Assembly (NCBI RefSeq): GCF_029392815.1 | Contig: NZ_CP113942.1 | Location: 1,116,001 to 1,180,000 of the forward strand | Direction: 5' to 3' | DNA length: 64,000 nucleotides | DNA from: Bifidobacterium sp. ESL0682 | GTDB taxonomy: Bacteria; Actinomycetota; Actinomycetes; Actinomycetales; Bifidobacteriaceae | In this document: one piece after another, positions 1-9,761 of the stretch | How the letters are laid out: every line of letters begins with the position of its first letter | Position numbering within the stretch: position 1 is the stretch's first letter | Notes under the pieces: generated by a model | Databases searched by the model: none | The model's input: only the letters and a program-made list of their open reading frames with translations | What the model was told of the DNA's origin: nothing | Program-made: the position numbers and the translations under genes

Positions 1-798
1 CTCAATATAAAGCCCGTGCTTGGCGATGTATTGCACCACGCCGTCAGGGACGAGGTACCACACCGGTTCACCATGCAAGACGCGGTGACGAACATCCGTG
101 GAGGAAATGGCCAGTGCGGGAATCTCAAGGGTGTCGACCTCGACCTGGGTGCGCATGTGCTCCGGGCTGGTGTAGCCGGGGCGAGTGACGGCCACAAAGT
201 GCGCGAGGTCGAACATGCTCCGTGCTTCCTTCCACTTGAGGATCTCGGCCACGGCGTCGGCACCGGTGATGAAGAAGAGTTCGGCGTCGGGATTCAACGC
301 GTGGATGTCACGCAAGGTATCAATCGTGTAGGTGACACCAGGACGGTCGATATCGACGCGGGAAACGGTGAATTTAGGGTTCGAGGCCGTGGCGATGACA
401 GTCATCAGGTAACGGTCCTCAGCGTTGGTGACATGCTTGCCCAGCTTGAAGGCCGGTCGACCTGTGGGCACGAAGATTACTTCATCGAGATGATAGACCC
501 AGGCGACCTCGCTGGCCGCGACCAAATGGCCGTTATGAATGGGATCGAACGTGCCGCCCATAATGCCGATGCGGCGACGACCGTCTCGTAAATGCCGGGT
601 ATTGGGCTGCGACCCCGGAGTCTCAATGAAATTCGGATCGGACACCGACGACAGCCCTGACATCTTGCGGGACTGTTCCGGCGACTGCAATAACCTATCC
701 GAAACAACCGAGGGAGACATTTCGTCTGGATTGGTCGCCTGCGACTGGATAGTGCGGTCGTCTCCTGCGGGCTCAACAGGATTCGAAGAGACGCTCAT
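1..798 (-). CDS. nadD: Nicotinate-nucleotide adenylyltransferase (3' end outside window)
   Basis: Transfers AMP from ATP to nicotinate mononucleotide to form deamido-NAD in NAD synthesis (cytosolic). The nucleotidyltransferase signature [12 protein letters not shown] lies near residues 81-92, and the C-terminal ISSTDVR motif (the family's SxTxxR element) is present. The reading frame is open to the left edge (266 codons seen), so the stop codon is missing. About 78 residues of hydrophilic, Ser/Asp/Pro-rich sequence precede the catalytic core, longer than in most NadD proteins. A downstream start at the Met just before GGTFDP cannot be excluded. The chosen ATG overlaps the stop of the upstream gene by four bases (ATGA), suggesting translational coupling in a proA-hypothetical-nadD operon. 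Confidence 0.92.
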   Translation of the reverse strand, partial: MSVSSNPVEPAGDDRTIQSQATNPDEMSPSVVSDRLLQSPEQSRKMSGLSSVSDPNFIETPGSQPNTRHLRDGRRRIGIMGGTFDPIHNGHLVAASEVAWVYHLDEVIFVPTGRPAFKLGKHVTNAEDRYLMTVIATASNPKFTVSRVDIDRPGVTYTIDTLRDIHALNPDAELFFITGADAVAEILKWKEARSMFDLAHFVAVTRPGYTSPEHMRTQVEVDTLEIPALAISSTDVRHRVLHGEPVWYLVPDGVVQYIAKHGLYIE

Positions 799-1559
799 GC
801 CTTACCTTCACTTGCGTCTTTGGCATCACCGGCGTTCTTGGCCTGCTCTTCCGTCTCTTCACGCTTCTCGTCGGCCTGTTCGGTCTGTTCCTCGATGGCT
901 TCGACAGTGGTGTGCTCGCTCGGGTCGATCTTGCCCATGTCCTCGTCGTATTCGTCCTGCACGACATGACGAATCTCAGCGAAGGTGGGAATCGGGAAAT
1001 CGGGCTGGTACAGGCGACGCACCGAGGCAACACATTCGGTGGCACGGACCAGCAGATCGTTCATCGCATCGACGTTGCCTTCAGACTCCTGCTTACTGAA
1101 TTCGGCAATGTAGTGTTCCATCGCGGCAAGTCGTTCCGCAACCGTCTTCTTACCGTCTTCATCGAGATCGACCACGTCGTCCGCGTCCATCTCCGGCCAT
1201 CCGACGAGGGCGGCATCCGCATATTCGAGGGAGGCACGCTGGTCCGCGGTGGCGATACCGTCCTCGACCTGGACCAGAAAGACATAGCGAACGATGGCAA
1301 GACGCTCCGAGGCAATTTTCAAGCCGATTCGCGGGTCATTGATGTCGATGCCACGGTCTTTGGCGAGCTGGTAGTCGGCCTTGATTCCGGTCTGTTCCTC
1401 TTCCTGTTCAGCCTCACCGTTTTCCTGCGGCACTTGACCGTCTGTTGTCGCGGTCATCGGCTGGTTGTCAGGATTCTGATTGGCGGAAATATTGCCTTCA
1501 AGACTTCTGCTTTCGCCGTCAATACCAGCGTCGCCCTTGTCGTGTTCAGCGTCGTTCAT
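795..1559 (-). CDS. Conserved acidic hypothetical protein between proA and nadD
   Basis: I do not recognise a named family. The 254-residue protein has no signal peptide or membrane segment. The first ~75 residues are low-complexity and acidic (Asp/Glu/Gln-rich). A predicted helical core follows (about residues 80-200, with a [14 protein letters not shown] stretch), and then a second Glu/Asp/Lys-rich tail. The start is set at the ATG preceded by GAAGGA seven bases upstream. An alternative in-frame ATG 21 bases further upstream overlaps the proA stop. It sits between proA and nadD on the same strand and overlaps nadD by four bases, so it is probably co-transcribed. Its function is unknown. Confidence 0.8.
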   Translation of the reverse strand: MNDAEHDKGDAGIDGESRSLEGNISANQNPDNQPMTATTDGQVPQENGEAEQEEEQTGIKADYQLAKDRGIDINDPRIGLKIASERLAIVRYVFLVQVEDGIATADQRASLEYADAALVGWPEMDADDVVDLDEDGKKTVAERLAAMEHYIAEFSKQESEGNVDAMNDLLVRATECVASVRRLYQPDFPIPTFAEIRHVVQDEYDEDMGKIDPSEHTTVEAIEEQTEQADEKREETEEQAKNAGDAKDASEGKA

Positions 1560-1579
1560 ATCGTGTCCTTCGATTGTCA

Positions 1580-2894
1580 TCAGGCCCGCACCTGACCGGT
1601 GCCATAACCAATCCATTTGGTCGTGGTCATTTCAGTCAAACCCATTGGCCCGCGTGCATGCAACTTCTGGGTGGAAATGCCCAATTCAGCTCCAAAACCG
1701 AACATACCGCCATCCGTGAACCTTGAAGAGGCATTGGCCATGACCACCGCCGAATCGATACGTTTGGTGAAGCGCTCGACGGTGCCGTAATCCTCGGAAA
1801 TGATGCATTCAGTGTGACCAGTGGAATGGGCGTTGATATGCTCGATCGCCTTGTCAAGAGAACTGACCACTTTGACGCCCATTTTCAGCGCAAGGTATTC
1901 GGTATCCCAATCCTCATCGGTGGCATGCACCAAGCTCAGATTTTCTATGGTGCCTTGGTCGATGATTTCATAGGCTTCGTCGTCGGCGTGCAGCTCCACT
2001 CCGGCATCTGCGAGCGCCTTGGCGGCAAGCGGAAGGAAATCCTTAGCAACATCGCGGTGCACAATGAGCTTTTCCGCAGCGTTGCACACACCGACGCGCT
2101 GTGTCTTGGCATTCAGAATAATCGGGATGGCTTTGGCAAAATCCGCCGCCTTGTCGACGTAAATATGAACGTTGCCGGCGCCGGTCTCGATGACAGGGAC
2201 CTTGGAATTGCGCACGACAGACTGGATAAGGCCTGCTCCCCACGCGGCACCAATACATCGATGTGTCCACGCGCCTCCATCATCGCCGTGGCACCCATGC
2301 GTCCGAACTTGTCTACAGAAGTGACCAGCGAAGCGTCAAAACCTTGCTCCTGCAACGTTCTTTGAATAATGTTGAGCGTTGCCTCGTTGGTGCGTTGCGC
2401 CTCGTGACCACCACGCAGCAATACCGCATTGCCGGATTTGAGACACAGTGAAGCGACATCGACGGTAACATTCGGCCGAGCCTCGTAAATCATTCCGAAC
2501 ACGCCTATCGGGACACGCACTTCGTTGAGCCTCAGACCGTTGGGCAGCGTCGAGCCGCGCACGATCTGGCCGACCGGATCGGGAAGCGTGGCGACATGGC
2601 GAACACCATCGGCCGCGGCCTTCACACGCGCTTCGTCGAAGAGCAGACGGTCGAGCTTCCCTCGCTCATGCCAGCCTGCTTGGCGGTATTCATATCACGT
2701 TCATTGGCTTCGGCGATGGCTGCGCTTCCGGCATCAAGCTCGTCGGCAATGGCATTGAGCAGCGTGTTCTTCTGTTCGGTGTTGGCGAGCGCCAGCACTC
2801 CTTGCGCCTTGGCCGCTGCATCCCCCATGGAGCAGACCTGTCGGAACACTTCCGGGTCAAGAACCGCAGAATCCTTGCCGCTGTTTGCGACCAT
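1580..2894 (-). pseudogene. proA: Gamma-glutamyl phosphate reductase, two frameshifts
   Basis: ProA reduces gamma-glutamyl phosphate to glutamate semialdehyde in proline synthesis. Three successive frames together give one continuous ProA: an N-terminal part from MVANSGKDSAV, a middle part with [19 protein letters not shown], and a C-terminal part with [19 protein letters not shown]. The breaks are at about 2659-2661 (coding strand GGGAAG, where GGGGAAG is expected) and 2238-2241 (GGGG, where GGGGG is expected). Restoring one G at each site gives exactly 439 codons including the stop. Both defects are single-base losses in G runs, so sequencing error is more likely than decay. If real, the strain could not make proline by this route. 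RBS GGGAG precedes the ATG. Confidence 0.88.
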
Positions 2895-2922
2895 AACGTT
2901 CTCCCAAATCTTGCAATCCGCT

Positions 2923-2955
2923 TGTATGGATCCGTTGCGTTTCGCAATCCATACA
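2923..2955 (-). promoter_or_regulatory. Hairpin in the proA 5' leader
   Basis: Arms TGTATGGAT and ATCCATACA enclose a second short stem (TTGCG/CGCAA), giving a long imperfect hairpin 28 bases before the proA start, inside the proA-thrC divergent region. It lacks a following U-tract. It could be a leader structure or an operator-like dyad; the sequence alone does not say which. Nothing else recognisable lies in the intergenic space 2895-3121. Confidence 0.35.
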
Positions 2956-3121
2956 GAACGGATACCGCTTTATCTGTTTGTCGATAATTATAGATCTTGC
3001 CACGCTCAAATGGCATCAGAACCATTGATTTGGACACCTTTGCTATTCGACCTTGCGTTCCGTTAGACTGGGATATCAGAAAATCCGAGGATACCAGCCA
3101 CAACAAAACGAGGCATTTGTG

Positions 3122-4612
3122 ATGAACACCACTTTTCACAGCACCAGAAGCAACTCCGCAAGTCTGACGAGCCGTCAGGCCATCCGCCAAGGACTCGCCG
3201 GCGATGGCGGTCTGTTTGTCACCGACGACCTCGGCAAACAGCAAGTTGACGTCGCGTCATTGATGGGCAAGCCGTATCAGGACATGGCACGCACCGTGCT
3301 GGGTGTACTGTTGCCGGATTTCTCGGCTTCTGAGCTCGATGCATGCGTACACGCGGCCTACGGCTCCCAATGGCTCGATAGCGCCATCACCCCGTTGAAA
3401 CCGCTGGGAGACGACTACATCCTCGAACTGTTCAACGGACCGACCAGCGCGTTCAAAGACGTGGCGTTGCAGATACTCCCCCAGTTCATGGCGCGTACCA
3501 CTTCCGAAGAGTCTGCGACGAACGACAAGGTAATGGTACTGACGGCGACCTCCGGAGACACCGGAAAGGCGGCGCTCGCAGGATTCGCGGATACCCCCGG
3601 AACCGGCATTACCGTCTTCTATCCCGAAGGCAAAGTCAGCGAGATCCAACGTCTGCAGATGACCACCCAGACTGGTTCAAACGTGAATGTCTGCGCGGTC
3701 AAGGGCAATTTTGACGACGCACAATCGGCGGTCAAGCGCATTTTCGGCAACAAGAATCTGGCAACGAAACTAGAGGAAGGCGACAGCGTCTCACTCTCTT
3801 CCGCCAATTCCATCAACGTGGGACGACTCGTGCCGCAGGTCGTCTACTATTTCTCGGCCTATGTACAGCTCGTTGAACGCGGCACCATCAAGGTCGGCGA
3901 TGAAGTCGAATTCGTGGTGCCCACCGGCAATTTCGGTGACATTCTCGCCGGTTACTACGCCAAGAGGCTCGGATTGCCTGTCGGCAGGCTCACCGTGGCC
4001 AGCGACCGCAACAATGTACTCTTCGATTTTTTGACCACAGGCACTTACAACCGCGAGCGCCCGTTCTATCAGACTACTTCACCTTCGATGGACATTCTGG
4101 TCTCCTCGAACCTTGAACGCATGCTTTACTACATGTCCGACGGTGACACCGAGCTGATTCGCAGTCTGATGAACGACCTGCAGAGCAAAGGCTCATTTAC
4201 AGTTCCCGAAACCTTACTGAAGAGCATCCGTGAACTGTTCTCCTGTGGTTGGGCCGATGAGAATCAGGTCAGCGAAGCCATCACGGGCTGCTGGAACGCC
4301 AACCACTATGTCATCGATCCACACACCGCCTGCGGCTACCATGTCCTTGAAGAGTCGCCTCGCGACACTGCCATGCCACGTGTACTGCTGAGCACCGCCA
4401 GCCCGTATAAGTTCCCACGCGTGGTCGGCAAGGCGCTCGGTCTCGACACCGCCGGCACCGACTTCGATTGCATGGACTGTCTCTCTGCGGCAACCAGCAC
4501 AACTGCCCCCAGGAACCTGCGTGGTCTGGAGCATGCAACAGAACGTTTCACAAATGTCATTTCCATCGACGAGATGCCCGATTACGTGAGGAACGCTTCC
4601 CAAAATCTATAG
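3122..4612 (+). CDS. thrC: Threonine synthase
   Basis: PLP-dependent conversion of O-phosphohomoserine to threonine. The 496-residue protein matches the long ThrC type. It has an N-terminal segment SRQAIRQGLAGDGGLFVTDD, the PLP-lysine motif GPTSAFKDVALQ near residues 105-116, the glycine-rich ATSGDTGKAAL loop, and VPTGNFGDILAGYYAKR. The ATG at 3122 is preceded by ACGAGG. An upstream ATG at 3053 is in frame but would add a non-conserved stretch. The gene is divergent from proA and convergent with the ABC exporter genes, with a terminator hairpin 25 bases after the stop. It is intact. Confidence 0.95.
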   Translation: MNTTFHSTRSNSASLTSRQAIRQGLAGDGGLFVTDDLGKQQVDVASLMGKPYQDMARTVLGVLLPDFSASELDACVHAAYGSQWLDSAITPLKPLGDDYILELFNGPTSAFKDVALQILPQFMARTTSEESATNDKVMVLTATSGDTGKAALAGFADTPGTGITVFYPEGKVSEIQRLQMTTQTGSNVNVCAVKGNFDDAQSAVKRIFGNKNLATKLEEGDSVSLSSANSINVGRLVPQVVYYFSAYVQLVERGTIKVGDEVEFVVPTGNFGDILAGYYAKRLGLPVGRLTVASDRNNVLFDFLTTGTYNRERPFYQTTSPSMDILVSSNLERMLYYMSDGDTELIRSLMNDLQSKGSFTVPETLLKSIRELFSCGWADENQVSEAITGCWNANHYVIDPHTACGYHVLEESPRDTAMPRVLLSTASPYKFPRVVGKALGLDTAGTDFDCMDCLSAATSTTAPRNLRGLEHATERFTNVISIDEMPDYVRNASQNL

Positions 4613-4636
4613 AAGCCCGAGTCATACGCACAGAAG

Positions 4637-4673
4637 GGGGCTTGCAACGACGTATCCAGTCGTTGCAAGCCCC
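4637..4673. terminator. Bidirectional terminator between thrC and the ABC exporter
   Basis: A perfect 15-bp inverted repeat with arms GGGGCTTGCAACGAC and GTCGTTGCAAGCCCC and a 7-base loop lies between two convergent genes. It is followed by TCCTTATATCT on the plus strand. It probably ends thrC and the GntR-ABC operon from both sides. Confidence 0.8.
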
Positions 4674-4703
4674 TCCTTATATCTAACTTCACGATTCAGT
4701 AAT

Positions 4704-5417
4704 TTATAGCTCCTTGCGCTGATAAATATGAACGGAAATCAGGAACGAACAGACGCAAGCCACGACAGAGACAAGGACAGCGATGAGCGCAGCCCAAGGC
4801 ACGACGCCAAGTTTCGCCGTCATCATCCATTGCAGCATGCTAGTGCACATGTCACTCGATATGAATTTTTCAATGAGAAATATGATGGCAAAGAACAGCA
4901 GGCCCAGTATTGCGAAGCTCCACCCCATGGCTTTGGTAACCGAAAATTTGTAGAAAATGGGGATCACCACACTGCCGAGGAATAGGGCAACGCCGAATAC
5001 GCCCAATCCCAATCCGATGAACGACGAAACCGAAGGCTCATCATGGTGAAACAGAACGAACAGGCAAAGCACACCTTCAACGGCAGTGATGACATCGGTC
5101 GCAAGGCCCAAGGCAAACCGTGCGGAAACCTGGTTGAACCTCGACGCCGGCACAATGCCATTCATCATGATATTGCCTGTCGTTTCTTCATTGTTGAACA
5201 CCATCATAACGAAGAAAGCCGCATATACGGCACACATGGCAATCACCGCACCAGCCGCTCCTGCCATTACGGCTTCATTATCAACAACGAAGGCAATTAA
5301 GGTAAACGCCAATGGTAACAGTGCCAAAATCCATGCTGAGCCTTCTCCCGAAGCGGTCAGGCGCAGGTAATCGATACACATCGATCGTTTGATTTGTTTG
5401 ATATCCATGTTTTTCAT
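4704..5417 (-). CDS. ABC-2 type exporter membrane protein
   Basis: A 237-residue polytopic membrane protein with about six hydrophobic segments (for example AWILALLPLAFTLIAFVV, VAGVIAMCAVYAAFFVMMVF-like and ALIAVLVSVVACVCSFLI regions). NNEETTGNIMMNG follows the second segment, as is usual in ABC-2 permeases of the YtrC/BcrB kind. Its start overlaps the stop of the ATPase gene by four bases, so the two are coupled. With the GntR gene upstream it forms a three-gene cassette of the type that in Firmicutes responds to cell-wall stress or exports a small molecule. The substrate cannot be read from the sequence. Confidence 0.8.
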   Translation of the reverse strand: MKNMDIKQIKRSMCIDYLRLTASGEGSAWILALLPLAFTLIAFVVDNEAVMAGAAGAVIAMCAVYAAFFVMMVFNNEETTGNIMMNGIVPASRFNQVSARFALGLATDVITAVEGVLCLFVLFHHDEPSVSSFIGLGLGVFGVALFLGSVVIPIFYKFSVTKAMGWSFAILGLLFFAIIFLIEKFISSDMCTSMLQWMMTAKLGVVPWAALIAVLVSVVACVCSFLISVHIYQRKEL

Positions 5418-6385
5418 CGTGCATTACTCCCCTCTTCGTGACGTTGTGGGCCAGCGGCTCGTCCATTAGTCAGCCGGATGATGTCATCGATACTTACCGG
5501 ATCGACATGCAGCTCAGGATTGGCTTGCACAAGCTCGGCGATTCCTTCCGTATGCACCAAGGCATCAAAGCCGGTGAGATAGCTACGGATGCCCACAGCA
5601 ACTGGGCTGACGGCATCAAGTTCGTCCGGACCTCCCTTGACGAGTCTGAATGCGTCATCAAACTCGTCTTTGGCACCAGTGAAATACAGTTTGCCTTGCG
5701 TGATATAGGTGATTAGATCGGCGGCATGTTCGAGGTCACTGGTGATATGAGTGCTGAACAGCACACTGTGCTGCCCATCATCAACATAACGCTGCAGAAT
5801 ATCCATCAGATCGTCGCGCGCCAGTACGTCGAGACCACTAGTCGGTTCGTCCAGAATCAGCAATTTGGCATCATGGCTCAGGGCTGCGGCGAGCATAAGC
5901 TTCATCTGCATGCCACGGGAAAGGTCCTTGACCTTCTTTTTGGTGTCGATACCGAATTGGCCGAGGTAATCAACGAACAGACTGTGATTCCATGTCGGAT
6001 ACGCCGCAGCCATGGATTTCTCGGCCATCTTGACCGTCCAGTAAGTCGAGAAATAACTGGAGTCGAAAACAATGCCAAGCTGTTCCTTGACTTTCACCTC
6101 GTCGGTGATGTTGTCGAAGCCCGCCACGCTGATTGACCCGGCATCGCGATGAATCATGTTGAGGATCAGCTTGATAAGTGTGGATTTGCCGGCGCCGTTA
6201 GGGCCGATAAGGCCCATGATGTAGCCCATCGGCAAGTCAAACGTCACTGGGCCCAAACCAAAACCGGAGCTGTAACGTTTTGCCGCATCGGTGATGCTCA
6301 ACGCCATAGGCGCTGCATCCGTACCGACGGAAGCATTTTCTATCTCTTGCTTGATTGTCGTAGGTGATGACTGTGTCATCATCAT
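5414..6385 (-). CDS. ABC transporter ATP-binding protein (exporter, YtrB-like)
   Basis: Nucleotide-binding subunit of the ABC-2 exporter encoded immediately downstream. Visible motifs in order are Walker A GPNGAGKSTL, a degenerate signature DLSRGMQMKL in place of LSGGQ, Walker B LLILDEPTSGLD, and the switch histidine in LFSTHITSD. The LSRGM signature is typical of the BcrA/YtrB exporter subfamily. About 25 polar residues precede the ABC domain, and about 70 follow it. RBS AGGAAAGG precedes the first of three consecutive ATG codons, which was chosen. The protein is cytoplasmic at the membrane face. Confidence 0.9.
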   Translation of the reverse strand: MMMTQSSPTTIKQEIENASVGTDAAPMALSITDAAKRYSSGFGLGPVTFDLPMGYIMGLIGPNGAGKSTLIKLILNMIHRDAGSISVAGFDNITDEVKVKEQLGIVFDSSYFSTYWTVKMAEKSMAAAYPTWNHSLFVDYLGQFGIDTKKKVKDLSRGMQMKLMLAAALSHDAKLLILDEPTSGLDVLARDDLMDILQRYVDDGQHSVLFSTHITSDLEHAADLITYITQGKLYFTGAKDEFDDAFRLVKGGPDELDAVSPVAVGIRSYLTGFDALVHTEGIAELVQANPELHVDPVSIDDIIRLTNGRAAGPQRHEEGSNAR

Positions 6386-6521
6386 GTTCCTTTCCTGTTC
6401 GCCGATGAACCGATAAAGTTTGCATCAAGCCAGTCAGCACAGTCACTTGGACAAATGAAGGCTGGCAAGCGCTCGAAAATAACGCTTATCTCCTTCTATG
6501 CATCTTGCCAAGTAATTTCCG

Positions 6522-6895
6522 CTAGGCTTTCTTGTACTCGTTCTCGAGCATATCCATCAGGTCAATGAGGGGGATGTCTGCGGCTTTGGCAGCCACTCCC
6601 ACCTGGCGCAAAGCATTACGCACCTGGCCGGTGAGCTTCTTCTTCATCCGTTCGTCGCCTTTCTCGGCGATGAACGAACCTTGCCCTGCACATTGACGAT
6701 GATGCCTTCATCCGCCAACTCGTTGTAGGCACGGGTGACGGTGAGCACGGAGATACGCAGTTCTCGGGCCAGCTTGCGCAGGCTTGGCAACGCTTCCCCA
6801 CTCTTGAGCTCACCATTCAACACCGCCTCACGGATTTGACGTTTGATTTGCTCGTAGATCGGTTCTCCGGACACGGATGAGATGATCAGTTTCAT
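6522..6895 (-). pseudogene. GntR-family (YtrA subfamily) regulator, one frameshift
   Basis: Transcriptional repressor of the YtrA type: an N-terminal winged helix (PIYEQIKRQIREAVLNGEL, then LRISVLTVTRAYNELADEG) and a short C-terminal dimerisation tail instead of a ligand domain. The frame breaks at about 6679-6680. The coding strand reads AAGGTTC where AAGGGTTC restores VQGKGSFIAEKGDERMKKKL and runs to a stop at 6522. This gives 124 residues, the normal length for the subfamily. It is transcribed with the exporter genes downstream, and palindromes in front of it suggest autoregulation. A sequencing error in the G run is the likely cause. Confidence 0.82.
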
Positions 6896-6948
6896 CTATG
6901 CCCCTTTCTGTTGCTGATCAGTGTGCAGCAAAACTCTCGATTGATACC

Positions 6949-6988
6949 AACAGTTTTACTGTTCAATAAAACTATATAACAGTTATAT
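6949..6988. promoter_or_regulatory. Tandem palindromes, candidate GntR operators
   Basis: Two perfect dyads lie 54-93 bases upstream of the GntR start: AACAGT-TTT-ACTGTT (6949-6963) and ATATAAC-A-GTTATAT (6974-6988). A further ATAACAGT copy lies at about 7009. YtrA-type regulators bind AT-rich palindromes in their own promoters, so these are the natural operator candidates. The exact -35/-10 elements are not clear. Confidence 0.5.
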
Positions 6989-7100
6989 CAACTGTGCAAG
7001 TCTGGACTATAACAGTGATGTTTCTTTACAATCACAGGCTTCAACGCCTCTCACGAAGCCATTGTAGACAAATCCATTATTATTTTGAACGGCACTCGTC

Positions 7101-7757
7101 TCACAACGCTTTTGGAGCATCGGCGAAATCATGAATCATTCCATCGGCAATCGTCGCAATTGCCGACCTATCTGTCAATGAATAATCATCTTCCATTGCC
7201 CACACATGCATGCCCGCAGATTTTGCGGTTCTCACCGCGTCCAACAGGTCTTCGAACACGGTGCAGTCCGACGGCTCTACACCTAGACGCGACGCAGCGA
7301 GAAGGTAGATTTCGGGATCGGTCTTGTTTATGCTTTGCGTTTCCTCGACACTGATCACCGTCTCAAAACAGTCGGCTATACCAACATGTTGCATCGCGGG
7401 TTCTCGCAGCACCGGTGATAACGACGTCGCCACGGCAAGCCTTGCACCGCTGTCTTTGAGATAATGCAAATACTGCGAAGCATTCGGCTTGGGATCGACA
7501 TGCGCATACGCTTCCACAGCCATCCGATTCCATTCGGCGATCAGATCATCGGCGGTCTCCGGCAACGCAAAACGCTCGATGGTATAGCGGGCCACTTCAT
7601 CGGAGCGCATCGAAGATACCTTCGCCATATAGTCATCAGGCAACGGAATATGCCGACGTCCAAAGAAGTCGATATCAATCTGATGCCACAGATCCATGGA
7701 ATCCAACAGTGTCCCATCAAGGTCGAAAATCGCCGCCTTGCCCTCGTTCGCTTTCAT
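7101..7757 (-). CDS. HAD-superfamily hydrolase (beta-phosphoglucomutase/phosphatase-like)
   Basis: A HAD phosphatase of subfamily I (218 residues). Motif I AIFDLDGTLLDSMDLW supplies the nucleophilic Asp. A helical cap domain with WHQIDIDFFGRRHIPLP follows, then motif II LAVATSLSP, the motif III Lys in NKTDPEIYLLAASRLG, and motif IV CTVFEDLLDAVRTAKSAG. The start is placed at MKANEGK. The frame stays open upstream only because it reads through the palindromic repeat at 7788-7876. The substrate is unknown: this group includes beta-phosphoglucomutases and sugar-phosphate or nucleotide phosphatases, and the D-x-D general acid seen here fits either. No terminator was identified after it. Confidence 0.85.
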   Translation of the reverse strand: MKANEGKAAIFDLDGTLLDSMDLWHQIDIDFFGRRHIPLPDDYMAKVSSMRSDEVARYTIERFALPETADDLIAEWNRMAVEAYAHVDPKPNASQYLHYLKDSGARLAVATSLSPVLREPAMQHVGIADCFETVISVEETQSINKTDPEIYLLAASRLGVEPSDCTVFEDLLDAVRTAKSAGMHVWAMEDDYSLTDRSAIATIADGMIHDFADAPKAL

Positions 7758-7787
7758 ATTCTTCTTTCTGACGTAATAACGGAAGTC

Positions 7788-7876
7788 GCTGGTGGCTGGG
7801 ATATGCGATGTTCGGGACGCTCCTTGGCCGCTCGGCCGTGTCTTATGCCCAAACATCGCATATCCCAGCCACCAGC
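7788..7876. repeat. Palindromic repeat, copy 1 of 3
   Basis: A ~29-bp stem with one mismatch has arms starting GCTGGTGGCTGGGATATGCG and ending CGCATATCCCAGCCACCAGC. It encloses a conserved asymmetric core containing GGCCGCTCGGCC. It lies between recN (stop 62 bases away) and the HAD gene. The core is inverted relative to the copies at 20041 and 38631. Shared features are the ATATGCGATGT half-arm and a core that, in the opposite orientation, contains TAAGACACGGCCGAGCGGCC. It is not a recognised insertion element. Confidence 0.85.
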
Positions 7877-7937
7877 TAATGCTACAGGAAGCTAACTGGA
7901 CTTACTCGTACAAGTTAACAGCCTGAAGCGAATACAT

Positions 7938-9755
7938 TCATAGTCTGCTGGAATCCAGCAATTCTTTGGCATGGCTGAGGGATGTGGCGGATTCGCTACC
8001 GGAGAGCATTCTGGCGATTTCATGGATACGGGCATCACCGGTGACCTCGTTGACCGTTGTCTCGACTGTTGCCTTTGAACCAGAGTTCTCGGATTCTGCT
8101 TTGCCTTTGCTGACCACGAATTGAGTGTCGGCCCACGAGGCCACCTGGGCCAAATGGGTCACCACAATGACCTGGGAGGTTTGGGACAGCTTCGCGATGC
8201 GCCTGCCCAGTTCCACAGCAGCCTTGCCGCCCACTCCGGCGTCGACTTCATCGAAGATGAACGTCATATCGCTTGAACCGGAGGTTCGCTTTTCGGCGAC
8301 AGACAACTCCAGAGCCAGCATGAGTCGGCTCAGTTCACCGCCAGAAGCGCTTTTGCCCATTGGTAGCTGTGGCGAGCCCGGGAATGGGGTGAACAAGAAT
8401 TCGATGTCATCAATGCCTGTTGCATCCAACGGCCATACGGAGGAAACATGCTTCACGGTGTCATCATTCTCAGATTTCAAATCTCCGGACGATACCGCAT
8501 CACGACGAACCACTCGAATCTCCAAACCGGCGCCCGCCATGGCCAGTGCAGAAAGCTCTTTGGTGACGCTGCCCGCCAAAGCCGCCGCTGCGAGTTTGCG
8601 CTTCTTGCTCAGCACAGCTGCCGCCTTCATGGCATCATCGAACGCCTGTTCGCGTTGCGCCTTCAGTTCGTCAAGCTTTTCGGGTGATGCATCGAGATCT
8701 TCAACTTCGAATGCGGCCTTATCCCTCCAAGCTATGACATCCTCAAGCGTCGGCCCCCAGCGACGAATCAGTTCGTCAAGCTCATGAATGCGTGAGTTGA
8801 TCGCGTCCAAACCCTCTGCATCCTCGTCGGTATCCATTTCGTTGGAAAGCGAGAACACGATATCGGAAAGATCGGCGTTTAGCGATTCCAAGCGCTCTGC
8901 AGCCTCGCTAAAAGTCCCTCCAATATGGATGGAACGCAATGCTTGGACGGCATGGTTGATGGCATCCGTCGCACCTTGTGCATCATTGTCCGAATCAACC
9001 GACGAAGCGTCCAATGCCGAAAGCGCAGAACTGACACCCTGTACGATTCCGGCAGCATTCTCGACACGCGAACGCTTTTCCTTAAGTTCTTCATCCTCGC
9101 CAGGTTTGGGGTCGACTTTGTTGATCTGTTCGATGGATTCCCGCAGATAATCGGCACGTTGCAGGGCAGAGGCCTCCTGATTGGTGAGGTTGCGAAGTCG
9201 TTCATCAACCGTCTGGAACTTTTCCCAAGCCGCGCGATAAGACTCCCTCTCTGCCTTGTCATCGGCGGCCATATCCAAAAATTCCCGCTGCCGTGCGGGT
9301 GAGGCAAGCCGCAGTTGATCAGCCTGTCCATGAATGGTCACCAATTCAGCCGCGACCTTGCCCAGCACGTTTCTGGGAACACTATGACCGCAAAGCACAG
9401 CCCGGGAACGTCCCGATGCCGGAACCGTACGAGAAAGAAAAAGCTCGCACCGCCCGATTTCGTCGGGATCCGGGTCGGTAGCCTCACCGTCGGTGTCGAG
9501 TACACCGGCATCCTGGGCGAGACCGGCTGCCTTGCCGTTCTCGTCGACATCGAAAATACCTTGCGCCCACGCCGAATCCGCTCCAGCGGCAACCCGTCCG
9601 ACGTTGGCCGTAGCTCCAGAAATGAGCCGTATCGCGCTCAGCAACATCGATTTACCGGCACCTGTTTCACCGGTGATGGCAGTCATGCCCGCACTTGGAG
9701 CCAACACTGCAGAGCGTATCGGCCCCAAGTTACAAACTTCCAGTTCCTCAAGCAT
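7938..9755 (-). CDS. recN: DNA repair protein RecN
   Basis: SMC-like ATPase acting early in double-strand-break repair. It is 605 residues long, slightly above the usual ~555-590. Walker A GETGAGKSMLLSAI lies at about residues 30-43. Long central helices predicted as a coiled coil span roughly residues 160-400. The C-terminal signature is SASGGELSRLMLALEL, Walker B is TFIFDEVDAGVGG, and the QVIVVTHLAQVASWAD element is present. It is encoded immediately downstream of nadK (six-base gap), the conserved actinobacterial tlyA-nadK-recN order, and is probably translated with it. AAAGG precedes the ATG. A palindromic repeat lies 62 bases after the stop. Confidence 0.95.
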   Translation of the reverse strand: MLEELEVCNLGPIRSAVLAPSAGMTAITGETGAGKSMLLSAIRLISGATANVGRVAAGADSAWAQGIFDVDENGKAAGLAQDAGVLDTDGEATDPDPDEIGRCELFLSRTVPASGRSRAVLCGHSVPRNVLGKVAAELVTIHGQADQLRLASPARQREFLDMAADDKAERESYRAAWEKFQTVDERLRNLTNQEASALQRADYLRESIEQINKVDPKPGEDEELKEKRSRVENAAGIVQGVSSALSALDASSVDSDNDAQGATDAINHAVQALRSIHIGGTFSEAAERLESLNADLSDIVFSLSNEMDTDEDAEGLDAINSRIHELDELIRRWGPTLEDVIAWRDKAAFEVEDLDASPEKLDELKAQREQAFDDAMKAAAVLSKKRKLAAAALAGSVTKELSALAMAGAGLEIRVVRRDAVSSGDLKSENDDTVKHVSSVWPLDATGIDDIEFLFTPFPGSPQLPMGKSASGGELSRLMLALELSVAEKRTSGSSDMTFIFDEVDAGVGGKAAVELGRRIAKLSQTSQVIVVTHLAQVASWADTQFVVSKGKAESENSGSKATVETTVNEVTGDARIHEIARMLSGSESATSLSHAKELLDSSRL

Positions 9756-9761
9756 CAGGTT

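Noticed and set aside
7757..7856. A longer HAD protein starting at 7856
   Set aside because: The extra 33 codons read through the palindromic repeat at 7788-7876 and have no homology pattern. The conserved HAD start begins at MKANEGK.
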